A DNA stretch of 64,000 nt from an uncultured Alphaproteobacteria bacterium (GCA_937988775.1 CALKHP010000019.1:1-64000); one strand, 5' to 3'. Counted from the stretch's first letter, positions 53,207 to 61,766 are shown. Notes: generated by a model from the letters alone, not told the origin. Made by a program: numbers and translations.

Positions 53207-53863
53207 TCAGCGCACGGCCGGGACGGTCAGGCTGCGCGAGCGGCAAGCCTTGCGGTCGACCTCGCCGCAGGACACGAAACTGCGCAAATCCTTCGACAGG
53301 CAGATGCGCATCTCCTGCAACATGCCGCTGCGGCAGGCGACCGCCATCATCTCCGGCCGCAGGCCGGGATTGGCGGCGCTGAAGGCGCGCTCGATCTCGA
53401 GCGGGCTGGCGCTCTCATCGCTGCGCGGCGCGCGAAGCTGCGGCGGAATCACCACCTTGGCGACAGCGCCCGCCGCGGCCTGGAAATAGCCGAGCGGATC
53501 GAGCCCCGAGCAGGTGCCGTGCTTGCGCCACTCGTAACGCGCCAACCCCTCCTCCGGATAGATCGCGCGCGCGACCTGCATCGCCGCCGACGTCGGGCTG
53601 CGCGCCACGGAGCAATTGCTCGGGAAGCCACGGGCATATTGCGGCCACAGCCCATGCAGCACGAAGCCGTGGCCGCTGCCGAGCCGGCATTGGTCGCCAC
53701 CCTTGCGCGCCCCGCCCGTCGCGCACCAGCCGGGCGACCACGACAGCGCCAGCACGTAAAAATCGAAACTGCCCGGCGAATCGCCACCGCGCGCCTGCCA
53801 GCGCGCTTCGGCCGGCACGGATAACAGCAACAGGGCGGCGAGGATGCCGGCGAATACTCTCAC
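53207..53863 (-). CDS. Ribonuclease T2 family protein, exported
   Basis: 218 residues with a signal peptide (MRVFAGILAALLLLSVPAEARW). Both catalytic boxes of RNase T2 are present: FVLHGLWPQYARGFPSNC near 67 and YEWRKHGTCSG near 108, each with its histidine. Such enzymes cut RNA after any base via a 2',3'-cyclic phosphate. The protein would act in the periplasm or outside, perhaps to scavenge phosphate from RNA. Eight or more cysteines suggest disulfides. It follows an exported hypothetical gene on the same strand by 10 nt. Confidence 0.92.
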   Translation of the reverse strand: MRVFAGILAALLLLSVPAEARWQARGGDSPGSFDFYVLALSWSPGWCATGGARKGGDQCRLGSGHGFVLHGLWPQYARGFPSNCSVARSPTSAAMQVARAIYPEEGLARYEWRKHGTCSGLDPLGYFQAAAGAVAKVVIPPQLRAPRSDESASPLEIERAFSAANPGLRPEMMAVACRSGMLQEMRICLSKDLRSFVSCGEVDRKACRSRSLTVPAVR

Positions 53864-53873
53864 GCGGCTGCCC

Positions 53874-54320
53874 TCACGGGCGCACCATCTTGCAATAAGG
53901 CGCGTAGGCGTAGCTGCGGTCGAGGCCGCCGACGCAATATTCCAGCCCCCAGCTGAAGCCGAGGAAACCGTCGCCCTCGATGATGGCGTAATCGACCTTG
54001 CGCCGCTTGAGATCGGAGGTCGTGACGGTCGCAGTGCAATAGCGCCGCGGCACGACGTCGAGGCCGTTGGTGCGGAACGCGATCTGACGCGGATATTCGA
54101 GATTCACGATGGTCAGCGGCGAATGCCAGTAGCCTGATTCGCGCGCCGCGAACCGGCTGTTCAGCGTGCCGAGCACGCCGGCATCCTCGCAGGCCGGCAG
54201 GTTGCCATGGAACGGCACGATGCGCTTCTCGGCCGGGGGCTGTTCACGGGCTGCCACCCCGAAGCCCGACAGGCTGAAACCCGCCGCCAGAATGAGACTT
54301 ATCGCTGCCAACCGACGCAT
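53874..54320 (-). CDS. Exported protein, unknown function
   Basis: 148 residues from the ATG at 54320 (GGAG seven bases upstream). Signal peptide MRRLAAISLILAAGFSLSGFGVAA. The mature part holds LPACEDAGVLGTLNSRFAARESGYWHS near 46 and a C-terminal IIEGDGFLGFSWGLEYCVGGLDRSYAYAPYCKMVRP. Four cysteines could form two disulfides. It looks like a conserved rhizobial family, but I do not know a function. It is 10 nt from the RNase T2 gene and divergent from the oxoprolinase-like gene. Confidence 0.75.
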   Translation of the reverse strand: MRRLAAISLILAAGFSLSGFGVAAREQPPAEKRIVPFHGNLPACEDAGVLGTLNSRFAARESGYWHSPLTIVNLEYPRQIAFRTNGLDVVPRRYCTATVTTSDLKRRKVDYAIIEGDGFLGFSWGLEYCVGGLDRSYAYAPYCKMVRP

Positions 54321-54483
54321 GCGCGCGCTCCAGAATTCGCCCTGCCGCACCATGCGCGGCTGGTTTTGGGGCGTCAAGTCCGGCCGGATATTTCGGCATT
54401 TGCGAACGAGACGGTAGCGCATAGCCAACGATTTGCCGATACACGCGCAAAGAAAATCGAGCTGAGAAAAACGGGAGTAACGC

Positions 54484-57400
54484 ATGGCCGGGGCGCTTTG
54501 GGATTTCTGGATCGATCGCGGCGGCACCTTCACCGATGTCATCGCGCGCGATCCCGCCGGGCGCTTTCAGACTCGCAAGCTGCTGTCGGAAAACCCGCGC
54601 GCCTATCGCGACGCCTCGGTGCAGGGCATCCGCGAGCATCTCGGCCTCGCCCCCGGCGCACCGATCCCGGAAAACACCATCGGCGAGGTGCGCATGGGCA
54701 CCACAGTCGCCACCAACGCCCTGCTCGAGCGCAAGGGCGCACCGACCGCGCTCGTCACCACGCGCGGCTTTCGCGATGCGCTCGAGATCGGCTACCAGGC
54801 GCGCGCGCATATCTTCGCCAAGCACATCATCAAGCCGGAATTGCTGTATTCGCGCGTCGTCGAGGTCGACGAGCGCACCCTCGTCGAGGGTACGGTCGAG
54901 ACGCCGCTCGACGAGGCCGCCCTCGCCCGCGATCTGCGGCAACTGCGCGCCGACGGGTTCGAAGCCGTCGCGATCGTCTTCATGCATGCCTGGCGCCACC
55001 CCGGCCACGAACAGCGCGCGGCGGCAATAGCCCGCGACATCGGCTTCCGCCAAGTTTCGGTCAGCCATGAGGTCTCGCCGCTGATCAAGCTGGTCGGGCG
55101 CGGCGACACCACGGTGGTCGATACCTATCTGTCGCCGATCCTGCGCCGCTATGTCGATCAGGTCGCGGAGGAACTCGACATCGCCCGCACCGGCGCACGG
55201 CTGATGTTCATGATGTCGTCGGGCGGCTTGACGGCGGCGGAACTGTTCCAGGGCAAGGACGCCATCCTGTCGGGTCCGGCTGGCGGCGTCGTCGGCATGG
55301 CCGAGACCGGCCGCGTCGCCGGCTTCGGCCAGGTGATCGGCTTCGACATGGGCGGCACCTCGACCGATGTCGCGCATTTCGACGGCACCTATGAGCGCGC
55401 CTTCGAGACGGAAGTCGCCGGCGTGCGCATGCGCGCGCCGATGATGCTGATCCATACCGTGGCGGCCGGCGGCGGCTCGATCCTGCATTACGACGATGCC
55501 CGTTTTCGCGTCGGCCCCGATTCGGCCGGCGCCGATCCCGGCCCCGCCTGCTACCGCAATGGCGGCCCGCTCGCCGTCACCGACGCCAATGTCATGACCG
55601 GCAAGCTGCATCCGGCTTTCTTCCCCGCCATTTTCGGCCCCGGCCGCGACCAGCCGCTCGACCTCGCCACCGTGCGCGAAAAATTCGAGGCGCTTGGCCG
55701 ACAAGCCGGCAAGAGCCCGGAGGATATCGCCGACGGTTTCATCGCCATCGCGGTCGAGAACATGGCCAACGCCATCAAGAAGATTTCCGTGCAGCGCGGC
55801 TATGACGTGACGCATTACGCGCTCAACTGCTTCGGCGGCGCCGGCGGCCAGCATGCCTGCCTCGTCGCCGACGCGCTCGGCATGGAAACCATCCTGATCC
55901 ACCCGTTCTCCGGCCTGCTCTCGGCCTATGGCATGGGGCTGGCCGATATCCGCGCCGGCCGGCAGAAGGCGCTTGAAGTGCCGCTCGACGAAGCGGCCCC
56001 CGCCGCGATCGCCGCAGCCACCGGCGAGATCGGCCCGGCAGCCGTTGACGAGGTCGCCGGCCAGGGCGTGCCGGCGAGCGAGATCGCGCTGCAAGTCAGC
56101 GCGCATATCCGCTACGCCGGCGCCGATACCGCGATCGAGGTCGCGGCCGGTCTCCCTCATCCGCCTGCCGGCACCTTCTCCCGTGAACGGGAGAAGGACG
56201 CTGCGGATGCCGATTCCCTTCTCCCGCCTGCGGGAGAAGGTGGCCCGAAGGGCCGGATGAGGGTGCGCATCGCCCCCCTCGCCGACATGCGCACCGGTTT
56301 CGAGGCCGCCCACAAGGCGCGTTTCGGCTTCATAGACCGCGCCAAGGCGCTGGTCGTCGAGGCGATCTCGGTCGAGGCGGTCGGCGGCGGCGCCAAATTC
56401 ACCGAACAGGCGCGCTCGTCCCATGATGGCGCGTTGCCGCCGCCGAAGGACAGCACGCGCTTCTACAGCCACGGGCACTGGCACGAGGCGCCGGTCTTCA
56501 CCCGCGAGCAACTGGCGATCGGCGCTCACGTCGCCGGCCCCGCCCTGCTGATCGAGCCGAACCAGACCATCGTGCTCGAGGATGGCTGGCGGGCGGAGGT
56601 CAGCCCGCATGACCACATCGTCATGCGCCGCACCGTGCCGATACAGCGCCGCCGCGCCGTCGGCACCGAGGCCGATCCGGTCATGCTGGAGATCTTCAAC
56701 AACCTGTTCATGTCGATCGCCGAGCAGATGGGCCTGACGCTGCAGAACACCGCCTATTCGGTGAATATCAAGGAGCGGCTCGACTTCTCCTGCGCCGTGT
56801 TCGCCCGCGACGGCACGCTCGTCGCCAACGCGCCGCATATGCCGGTGCATCTCGGCTCGATGGATCGCTCGGTCGAGAGCGTCATCCGCAACAACCCGGT
56901 CGTGCATCCAGGCGACGTATTCTGCCTCAACGCGCCCTATAATGGCGGCACGCATCTGCCCGACATCACCATTTGCACGCCGGTATTCGACGATGCCGGC
57001 AAGACGATCCTGTTCTGGGTCGCCTCGCGCGGCCACCATGCCGATGTCGGCGGCGTCTCGCCCGGCTCGATGAGCCCGCGCGCCACCCATATCGACGAGG
57101 AAGGCGTCTATATCGACAATCTCAAGCTGGTCGACCGTGGCGAGTTCCGCGAGGAAGCGCTGATCGCCCTGCTGAAAGGCGCACGCTACCCGGCCCGCAA
57201 CCCGGTGCAGAACGTCAACGACCTCAAGGCGCAGATCGCCGCCAACGAGAAGGGCGTCGCGGAACTGCGCAAGATGGTGGCGCATTTCGGCCTCGACGTG
57301 GCCGAAGCCTATATGGGCCACGTGCAGGACAATGCCGCCGAAAGCGTGCGCCGCGTGCTCGACCGGCTGCACGATGCCGAATTCACGCTGCTGATGGACC

Positions 57401-58197
57401 AGGGCTGCCACATCAAGGTGGCGATCCGCGTCGACAAGGAAAACCGCCGCGCCACCGTCGATTTCACCGGCACCTCGGCCCAGCAGCCGGATAATTTCAA
57501 CGCGCCCGAGCCGGTGACGCGCGCCGCCGTGCTCTACGTGTTCCGCGTCATGGTCGAGGACGAGATCCCGATGAATGCCGGTTGCCTGCGGCCGATCGAC
57601 ATCATCGTGCCGGAGGGCTCGATGCTGTCGCCGGTCTATCCGGCCGCCGTCGTCGCCGGCAATGTCGAGGTCAGCCAATGCGTCACCAACGCGCTGTTCG
57701 GCGCGCTGAAGGCGATGGCCGCCTCGCAGGGCACCATGAACAACCTGACCTTCGGCAACGACCAGTATCAGTATTACGAGACGATCTGCTCCGGCACGCC
57801 GGCCGGCCCCGGCTTCGACGGCACCTCGGCCGTGCAGGTCCACATGACCAACTCGCGCCTGACCGATCCGGAAATCCTCGAGTTCCGCTTCCCGGTCGTG
57901 CTCGAGGATTTCCACATCCGGCGCGGCTCGGGCGGGCGCGGCCGCTGGCATGGCGGCGACGGCACCAGCCGCACCATCCGCTTTCGCGAGGCGATGGATT
58001 GCGCCATCCTGTCCGGCCAGCGCAAGATCGCGCCCTTCGGGCTGGAAGGCGGCGGGCCGGGCGAGAAAGGCCGCACCCTCGTGCGCCGCAACGATGGCGG
58101 GATCGACGAGTTGGACGCTTCCGCCCAGACCTTCATGGAGGCGGGCGAAGCCGTGACGGTGATCACCCCGACCGGGGGCGGTTTCGGCAAGGCGTGA
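54484..58197 (+). CDS. HyuA-HyuB fusion (5-oxoprolinase / hydantoinase family) with in-frame palindromic insertion
   Basis: 1237 residues. The N-terminal HyuA half begins FWIDRGGTFTDVIARDP and has the ATP-site DMGGTSTDVAHF near 290 and YGMGLADIRAG near 481. The C-terminal HyuB half starts near residue 730 (DPVMLEIFNNLFMSIAEQMGLTLQNTAYS) and ends with the region VVLEDFHIRRGSGGRGRWHGGDG. Fused proteins of this size are ATP-dependent 5-oxoprolinases (cleave 5-oxoproline to glutamate) or related hydantoinases. Residues 557-594, between DTAIEVA and the LADMRTGFEAAHKARFGF block, are encoded by a RIME-like 110-bp double palindrome and are extra relative to the family. The frame is kept, so the protein is probably made. 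Confidence 0.92.
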   Translation: MAGALWDFWIDRGGTFTDVIARDPAGRFQTRKLLSENPRAYRDASVQGIREHLGLAPGAPIPENTIGEVRMGTTVATNALLERKGAPTALVTTRGFRDALEIGYQARAHIFAKHIIKPELLYSRVVEVDERTLVEGTVETPLDEAALARDLRQLRADGFEAVAIVFMHAWRHPGHEQRAAAIARDIGFRQVSVSHEVSPLIKLVGRGDTTVVDTYLSPILRRYVDQVAEELDIARTGARLMFMMSSGGLTAAELFQGKDAILSGPAGGVVGMAETGRVAGFGQVIGFDMGGTSTDVAHFDGTYERAFETEVAGVRMRAPMMLIHTVAAGGGSILHYDDARFRVGPDSAGADPGPACYRNGGPLAVTDANVMTGKLHPAFFPAIFGPGRDQPLDLATVREKFEALGRQAGKSPEDIADGFIAIAVENMANAIKKISVQRGYDVTHYALNCFGGAGGQHACLVADALGMETILIHPFSGLLSAYGMGLADIRAGRQKALEVPLDEAAPAAIAAATGEIGPAAVDEVAGQGVPASEIALQVSAHIRYAGADTAIEVAAGLPHPPAGTFSREREKDAADADSLLPPAGEGGPKGRMRVRIAPLADMRTGFEAAHKARFGFIDRAKALVVEAISVEAVGGGAKFTEQARSSHDGALPPPKDSTRFYSHGHWHEAPVFTREQLAIGAHVAGPALLIEPNQTIVLEDGWRAEVSPHDHIVMRRTVPIQRRRAVGTEADPVMLEIFNNLFMSIAEQMGLTLQNTAYSVNIKERLDFSCAVFARDGTLVANAPHMPVHLGSMDRSVESVIRNNPVVHPGDVFCLNAPYNGGTHLPDITICTPVFDDAGKTILFWVASRGHHADVGGVSPGSMSPRATHIDEEGVYIDNLKLVDRGEFREEALIALLKGARYPARNPVQNVNDLKAQIAANEKGVAELRKMVAHFGLDVAEAYMGHVQDNAAESVRRVLDRLHDAEFTLLMDQGCHIKVAIRVDKENRRATVDFTGTSAQQPDNFNAPEPVTRAAVLYVFRVMVEDEIPMNAGCLRPIDIIVPEGSMLSPVYPAAVVAGNVEVSQCVTNALFGALKAMAASQGTMNNLTFGNDQYQYYETICSGTPAGPGFDGTSAVQVHMTNSRLTDPEILEFRFPVVLEDFHIRRGSGGRGRWHGGDGTSRTIRFREAMDCAILSGQRKIAPFGLEGGGPGEKGRTLVRRNDGGIDELDASAQTFMEAGEAVTVITPTGGGFGKA
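56154..56263. repeat. RIME-like element inside a coding sequence
   Basis: Outer inverted ends CCCTCATCCG (56154) and CGGATGAGGG (to 56263) flank two hairpins: CCTTCTCCCG-TGAA-CGGGAGAAGG at 56174-56197 and CCCTTCTCCCGC-CTGCGGGAGAAGG at 56217-56240. It is read through in frame as 37-38 residues of the oxoprolinase-like protein. Confidence 0.88.
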
Positions 58198-58208
58198 ACC
58201 GGGCTTTC

Positions 58209-58248
58209 CTCCACCGTCATGGCCGGGCTCGACCGGCCATCCCGATCG
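58209..58248. repeat. Family D half element
   Basis: CTCCACCGTCATGGCCGGG-CTCGA-CCGGCCATCCCGATC: one hairpin and flank as at 39711-39750. It is followed 22 bp later by a RIME-like half element. Confidence 0.7.
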
Positions 58249-58270
58249 GAAAAACACCGTTAGCGTCAGG

Positions 58271-58314
58271 CCCTCATCCGCCTGCCGGCACCTTCCCCCG
58301 CGAGCGGGAGAAGG
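58271..58314. repeat. RIME-like half element
   Basis: CCCTCATCCGCCTGCCGGCA then CCTTCCCCCGC-GAGCGGGAGAAGG. It is nearly identical to the left half of the element inside the upstream gene at 56154, about 2.1 kb away. Confidence 0.8.
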
Positions 58315-58338
58315 GTGAACACAGGGCGCCATAACGTA

Positions 58339-58367
58339 TTGCGGTATATAACGCGATGCGTTATAAC
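58339..58367 (+). promoter_or_regulatory. higBA promoter with palindromic operator
   Basis: TTGCGG (58339-58344), 17-bp spacer, TATAAC (58362-58367). The palindrome TATAACGC-GAT-GCGTTATA (58347-58365) fills the spacer and overlaps the -10. A start near 58374 makes the toxin mRNA almost leaderless. Binding by the HigA-type antitoxin is inferred. Confidence 0.65.
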
Positions 58368-58375
58368 ACTACTCA

Positions 58376-58660
58376 ATGATCCGCAGCTTCGCCGATCCCG
58401 AGACGGCATCGATCTGGGCCGGTCGACGAAGCCGGAAATTGCCGCCCGACATCCAGGCCGTGGCGCTGCGGAAGCTCCGTCTTCTGGCGCAGGCACGCAC
58501 GGTGATCGACCTGCGCATTCCGCCGGGAAACCGGCTGGAAGCGCTGAAAGGCAACCGTACCGGTCAGCACAGCATCCGGATCAACGACCAATGGCGTATC
58601 TGTTTTGTCTGGCACGAGGGAGGAGCCGCAAATGTCGAAATCGTCGATTACCATTCCTGA
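58376..58660 (+). CDS. higB: HigB/RelE-family toxin
   Basis: 94 residues. It is a RelE-superfamily ribosome-dependent mRNA interferase of the HigB (GraT) type: IRSFADPETASIWAGRRSRKLPPDIQ, ALRKLRLLAQARTVIDLRIPPGNRLEALKG, and QHSIRINDQWRICFVWHEG-(GAANVEIVDYH). The toxin-before-antitoxin order is characteristic of higBA. The stop lies 28 nt inside the antitoxin gene. Expression should be low unless the operator at 58347-58365 is free. Confidence 0.92.
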   Translation: MIRSFADPETASIWAGRRSRKLPPDIQAVALRKLRLLAQARTVIDLRIPPGNRLEALKGNRTGQHSIRINDQWRICFVWHEGGAANVEIVDYHS

Positions 58661-58952
58661 CGACGCGTTGCTGCCGAACCCGCATCCCGGCGAGATTCTG
58701 ATCGGGGAATTCCTCAAGCCGATGCATCTCAGCCAGAATGCACTTGCGCGCGCCGTGCATGTGCCGCCACGCCGCATCAACGAGATCGTGCTTGGCAAGC
58801 GCGACGTGACTGCCGATACCGATTTGCGGCTTGCCCGTTATTTCGGCCTGTCGGAAGGTTTTTTCCTCGGCCTGCAAGCCGAGTACGACCTGATGCAGCG
58901 CCGCCGGCTCATCGAAAGCGATCTCGACGCCATCACGCCGCGCGCTGCCTGA
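58632..58952 (+). CDS. higA: HigA-family antitoxin (XRE HTH)
   Basis: 106 residues from the ATG at 58632 (GGGAGGAG upstream). It follows the HigA pattern: NPHPGEILIGEFLKPMHLSQNALARAVHVPPRRINEIVLGKRDVTADTDLRLARYFGLSEGFFLGLQAEYDL. The protein neutralises HigB and, with it, binds the operator. Its start is inside the toxin gene, so it is coupled to it. A TetR gene converges just after its stop. Confidence 0.93.
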   Translation: MSKSSITIPDDALLPNPHPGEILIGEFLKPMHLSQNALARAVHVPPRRINEIVLGKRDVTADTDLRLARYFGLSEGFFLGLQAEYDLMQRRRLIESDLDAITPRAA

Positions 58953-58956
58953 CGCC

Positions 58957-59589
58957 TCACCCGGCCCGTTCCCGCCGCCGTACGAGATGGCCCTCGATCA
59001 GCGCCGTCACCGCACTGTCGAGCAGGTCCTCGGCCGATGGCACACCGGCGCGCTTCAGTACGCCGCCGCTGCCCGTCAGCATGGCGATGCCATGTGACAG
59101 CGCCCAGATCTCGACGGAAATCGCGTCGATCGTCGCCGCGTCGAAGCTGCCGGGCGGCATGATGCCCCTGACCGCCGCCGCGAGCAGGCCGAACGCGCTT
59201 TCGCCCTCGCCCGCCGCCACGCCCGGGCTGCGCCGCACCTCGAACATCGCGGCATAATAGCCCGGCTCCTCGCGCGCGAAGGCGAGATAGGCCGCCCCCA
59301 TGCGTCGGAAGGCGGTCGCGGCATCGCGCGTGCCGGCAGCGGCCGCTTGCAGGCGTTCGCCGAACAGCACGAAGCCGCGCGCCGCCACCGCATCGACGAG
59401 CGCGTTGCGATCGGGAAAATGCCGATAGGGCGCGGCCGGGCTGACCTCGGCCAGCCGCGCGGCCTCGATCAGCGAGAAGCCTTCCGGTCCGTTCACGGCA
59501 ATCAGGTGGCGGGCCGCCTCGATCAGGGTCTCGCGCAGGTTGCCGTGATGGTAGCCACGGCGCGGCCCACCCCACAATCGGTCGCGCAT
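58957..59589 (-). CDS. TetR/AcrR-family regulator
   Basis: 210 residues from the ATG at 59589 (AGGGA upstream). The helix-turn-helix is in YHHGNLRETLIEAARHLIAVNGPEGFSLIEAARLAEVSPAAPYRHFPDRNALVDAVA near 14-68. The C-terminal domain is TetR_C_33-like. The nearby divergent amidase at 59732 is a possible target (142 bp between starts). Ligand is unknown. Confidence 0.9.
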   Translation of the reverse strand: MRDRLWGGPRRGYHHGNLRETLIEAARHLIAVNGPEGFSLIEAARLAEVSPAAPYRHFPDRNALVDAVAARGFVLFGERLQAAAAGTRDAATAFRRMGAAYLAFAREEPGYYAAMFEVRRSPGVAAGEGESAFGLLAAAVRGIMPPGSFDAATIDAISVEIWALSHGIAMLTGSGGVLKRAGVPSAEDLLDSAVTALIEGHLVRRRERAG

Positions 59590-59731
59590 GATGTAAATCC
59601 CTTTGACATTCCGCGTTGGCATAGCAAACCGCCCCGCGGTTTGGAATAGCCCTCGCCTTGGCCGGGCGTGCATGGCAACAATGCCGCACCGGACGCCAGC
59701 ATCGATTTGGCGCCGAAGGGAGGCATGAACG

Positions 59732-60991
59732 ATGTTGCGCGCGCTTGATCTCGCCGAGGCCGTGGAAAACGGCGACCTCACCCCCTCGTCCGTGCTGGCC
59801 CTGGCGCTTGAAGCGGTGCAGCAAGGCGAAGCGGAGATCGGCGCCTTCGCGCATCTCGACATCGACGGCGCCACGCTGCACGCACAGCGCCTGGGCCTCG
59901 GCGCAACCGGCCTTGCCGGCCTGCCGATCGGCATCAAGGACATCATCGACACCGCCGACATGCCGACCAGCTACGGCTCGCCGATCTATGATGGCTGGCA
60001 GCCGAAAGCCGACGCGACCGTGGTGCAGATGGTGCGCCAGGCCGGCGGCGTGATCCTCGGCAAGACGGTGATCACCGAATTCGCCCATATGACGCCGCCG
60101 CGCACGCTGAACCCGCATAACCACGCCCATACGCCGGGCGGTTCGTCCTCCGGTTCGGCGGCCGGCGTCGCCGCCGGCATGCTGGCGCTGGCGCTCGGCA
60201 CCCAGACCGGCGGTTCGGTGATTCGCCCGGCGGCGTTTTGCGGCGTCGCCGCCATCAAGCCCTCGTTCCGGCTGCTGCCGAGCGTCGGCGTCAAGCCCTT
60301 CGCCTGGACGCTCGATACGCTCGGCCTGTTCGGCGCCCGCGTCGTCGACGTCGCCTACGGGCTTTCCGCCATCACGGGCCGCGACCTGCGCGTCGATGCC
60401 CACGATTTCGGCACGCCGCGCATCGGCGTGATGCGCCAGCCCTATGCCGGGACACCGACACCGGAGGCGGAGGCAGCCCTTCAAGGCGCCATAACCGCAC
60501 TGGAAAAGGCAGGCTGCACCGTGCGCGATCTCGACGAGCCCGGCGCCTTCGCCGAGGCCCATGCCGTGCAGCAGGTCATCCAGCTTTACGAGGGCGCGCT
60601 GGCGCTGGCCTGGGAGCACCGCGAGCGACGCGACGCCCTGTCACCGGGCCTGCGGCGCGCGCTCGACAGCGGCGCCGGCCACCTGCCCCAGGCCTATGAC
60701 GAGGCACGGCGCAAGGCCCGCCTCGCCCGCCATGCCGCCAGGGATGCCTTCACGCCGTTCGACGCCCTCCTGAGCTTCCCGGCGCCCGGCGCCGCGCCGA
60801 CGCCGGAGACCACGGGCGACGCGACCTACAACAAGCTGACGACGATGCTGGGCGTGCCCTGCGTGCATGTGCCGGTGCTGAAAACGGCGGATAATCTCCC
60901 CGTCGGCGTGCAGTTGCTCGCAGCCTTTGGCCGTGATGCGGAGGTGCTGGCGGCCGGGCGATTCCTCGAGGAAGCCCTGGCCGGAGCCTGA
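59732..60991 (+). CDS. Amidase (amidase-signature family)
   Basis: 419 residues. The amidase signature triad is visible: K69 in PIGIKDIIDTAD, the cis-serine in PGGSSSGSAAG near 136-143, and the nucleophile S162 in TQTGGSVIRPAAFCG. It hydrolyses an unspecified carboxylic amide. It is a stand-alone amidase, with no nitrile hydratase or GatB-like partner nearby, so substrate cannot be guessed. It is divergent from the TetR gene. Confidence 0.9.
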   Translation: MLRALDLAEAVENGDLTPSSVLALALEAVQQGEAEIGAFAHLDIDGATLHAQRLGLGATGLAGLPIGIKDIIDTADMPTSYGSPIYDGWQPKADATVVQMVRQAGGVILGKTVITEFAHMTPPRTLNPHNHAHTPGGSSSGSAAGVAAGMLALALGTQTGGSVIRPAAFCGVAAIKPSFRLLPSVGVKPFAWTLDTLGLFGARVVDVAYGLSAITGRDLRVDAHDFGTPRIGVMRQPYAGTPTPEAEAALQGAITALEKAGCTVRDLDEPGAFAEAHAVQQVIQLYEGALALAWEHRERRDALSPGLRRALDSGAGHLPQAYDEARRKARLARHAARDAFTPFDALLSFPAPGAAPTPETTGDATYNKLTTMLGVPCVHVPVLKTADNLPVGVQLLAAFGRDAEVLAAGRFLEEALAGA

Positions 60992-61057
60992 TTGCGGCAA
61001 CCGCGCCAAGTGGTTGAGAACACAGCGCGCGCCGGCCGCGCGCCCCATCAATCCATA

Positions 61058-61085
61058 TTGTTTCTAGACATTATGTTAATATATT
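61058..61085 (+). promoter_or_regulatory. Candidate promoter in AT-rich tract
   Basis: TTGTTT (61058-61063), 16-bp spacer, TATATT (61080-61085), in an unusually AT-rich stretch (61050-61140) upstream of the 27-codon gene. The resulting leader would be about 137 nt. Weak evidence. Confidence 0.3.
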
Positions 61086-61228
61086 TTTCATCATAAACAT
61101 CATAGGTTTAAGAGAATATTAATCAAATTCGACAGGCTGGGAACACGCTTCGGTCACAAAAATGAACTTGCACCTGTTCGCAGCGCTGATATGATTCATG
61201 ACAGTTACACAACGGTTGGAGGCACCGC

Positions 61229-61312
61229 ATGGGTCTGACATTGAAGCTCGACTACCTGGCAGCGGGCGCTGTTTTGATCTTCGTCTGCGCCATCATTTTC
61301 GGGGTGTTCTGA
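61229..61312 (+). CDS. 27-residue single-pass membrane peptide
   Basis: A very short gene: the peptide begins MGLTLKLDYLAAG and ends with CAIIFGVF. The ATG has a near-perfect GGAGG six bases upstream. A short charged start (K6, D8) precedes one hydrophobic segment of about 17 residues, enough to cross the membrane. A strong terminator follows 47 bp after the stop. Nothing else in 60992-61420 is coding. Small bacterial peptides of this type often regulate membrane complexes, but I know no family for this one. Confidence 0.65.
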   Translation: MGLTLKLDYLAAGAVLIFVCAIIFGVF

Positions 61313-61359
61313 GTTTCTTTTCGGTATGCCCTGTTTTGAGGTAGCCGACCTGGAATAAG

Positions 61360-61391
61360 CACCGTCGACGGTCCCCGTCGGCGGTGTTTTT
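61360..61391 (+). terminator. Rho-independent terminator
   Basis: CACCGTCGACGG-TCC-CCGTCGGCGGTG: 12-bp stem with one G-T pair, then TTTTT. It defines a short monocistronic transcript for the 27-codon gene. Confidence 0.88.
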
Positions 61392-61420
61392 ATGTGCGGG
61401 GTCGAGAAAAACCGCCCCGT

Positions 61421-61681
61421 TCAGGCAGCCCTCGGCCCACCACCGCGGCGGGTAATGCCGCACCCCCGGTCGTCGATGCGCCAACTGGTATTGTTGAGCA
61501 TCATCACGCAGGTTGCCTTGCGCGGCCCCTCGGTAGTCTGCAGGCAGGTTTCCTCGCCGAGGCTGAACTGGCCGGTGGGCGCGCGGCATTTGCATTGCGA
61601 CGAATCAGCGGCGGCGCCCGGCGCGCTCAAGCCGGCAAACGCCACGATCAAGCCAACCGTTCCGGCATGGAGCACACGCAT
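61421..61681 (-). CDS. Small exported cysteine-containing protein, unknown function
   Basis: 86 residues from the ATG at 61681 (GGAGG five bases upstream). Signal peptide MRVLHAGTVGLIVAFAGLSAPGAAA. The mature part of about 62 residues has five cysteines (SSQCKCRAPTG, GEETCLQ, KATCVMM, DDRGCG), probably disulfide-linked in the periplasm. I do not recognise a family. It converges with the 27-codon gene and is separated from moaE by 85 nt. Confidence 0.7.
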   Translation of the reverse strand: MRVLHAGTVGLIVAFAGLSAPGAAADSSQCKCRAPTGQFSLGEETCLQTTEGPRKATCVMMLNNTSWRIDDRGCGITRRGGGPRAA

Positions 61682-61766
61682 GCTCGCCTCCATTGCCCGC
61701 CAACTTCGGAATTATAGCGCCGATCGTGGCGCCGGATAAGCGGCATCCGCTTCCTCGGGGAATATC

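Noticed and set aside
54244..58332. A 1362-codon antisense open frame across the oxoprolinase-like gene
   Set aside because: Its translation is low-complexity (His, Arg, Asp, Gly-rich) and matches no family, while the plus strand encodes a clear HyuA-HyuB protein.
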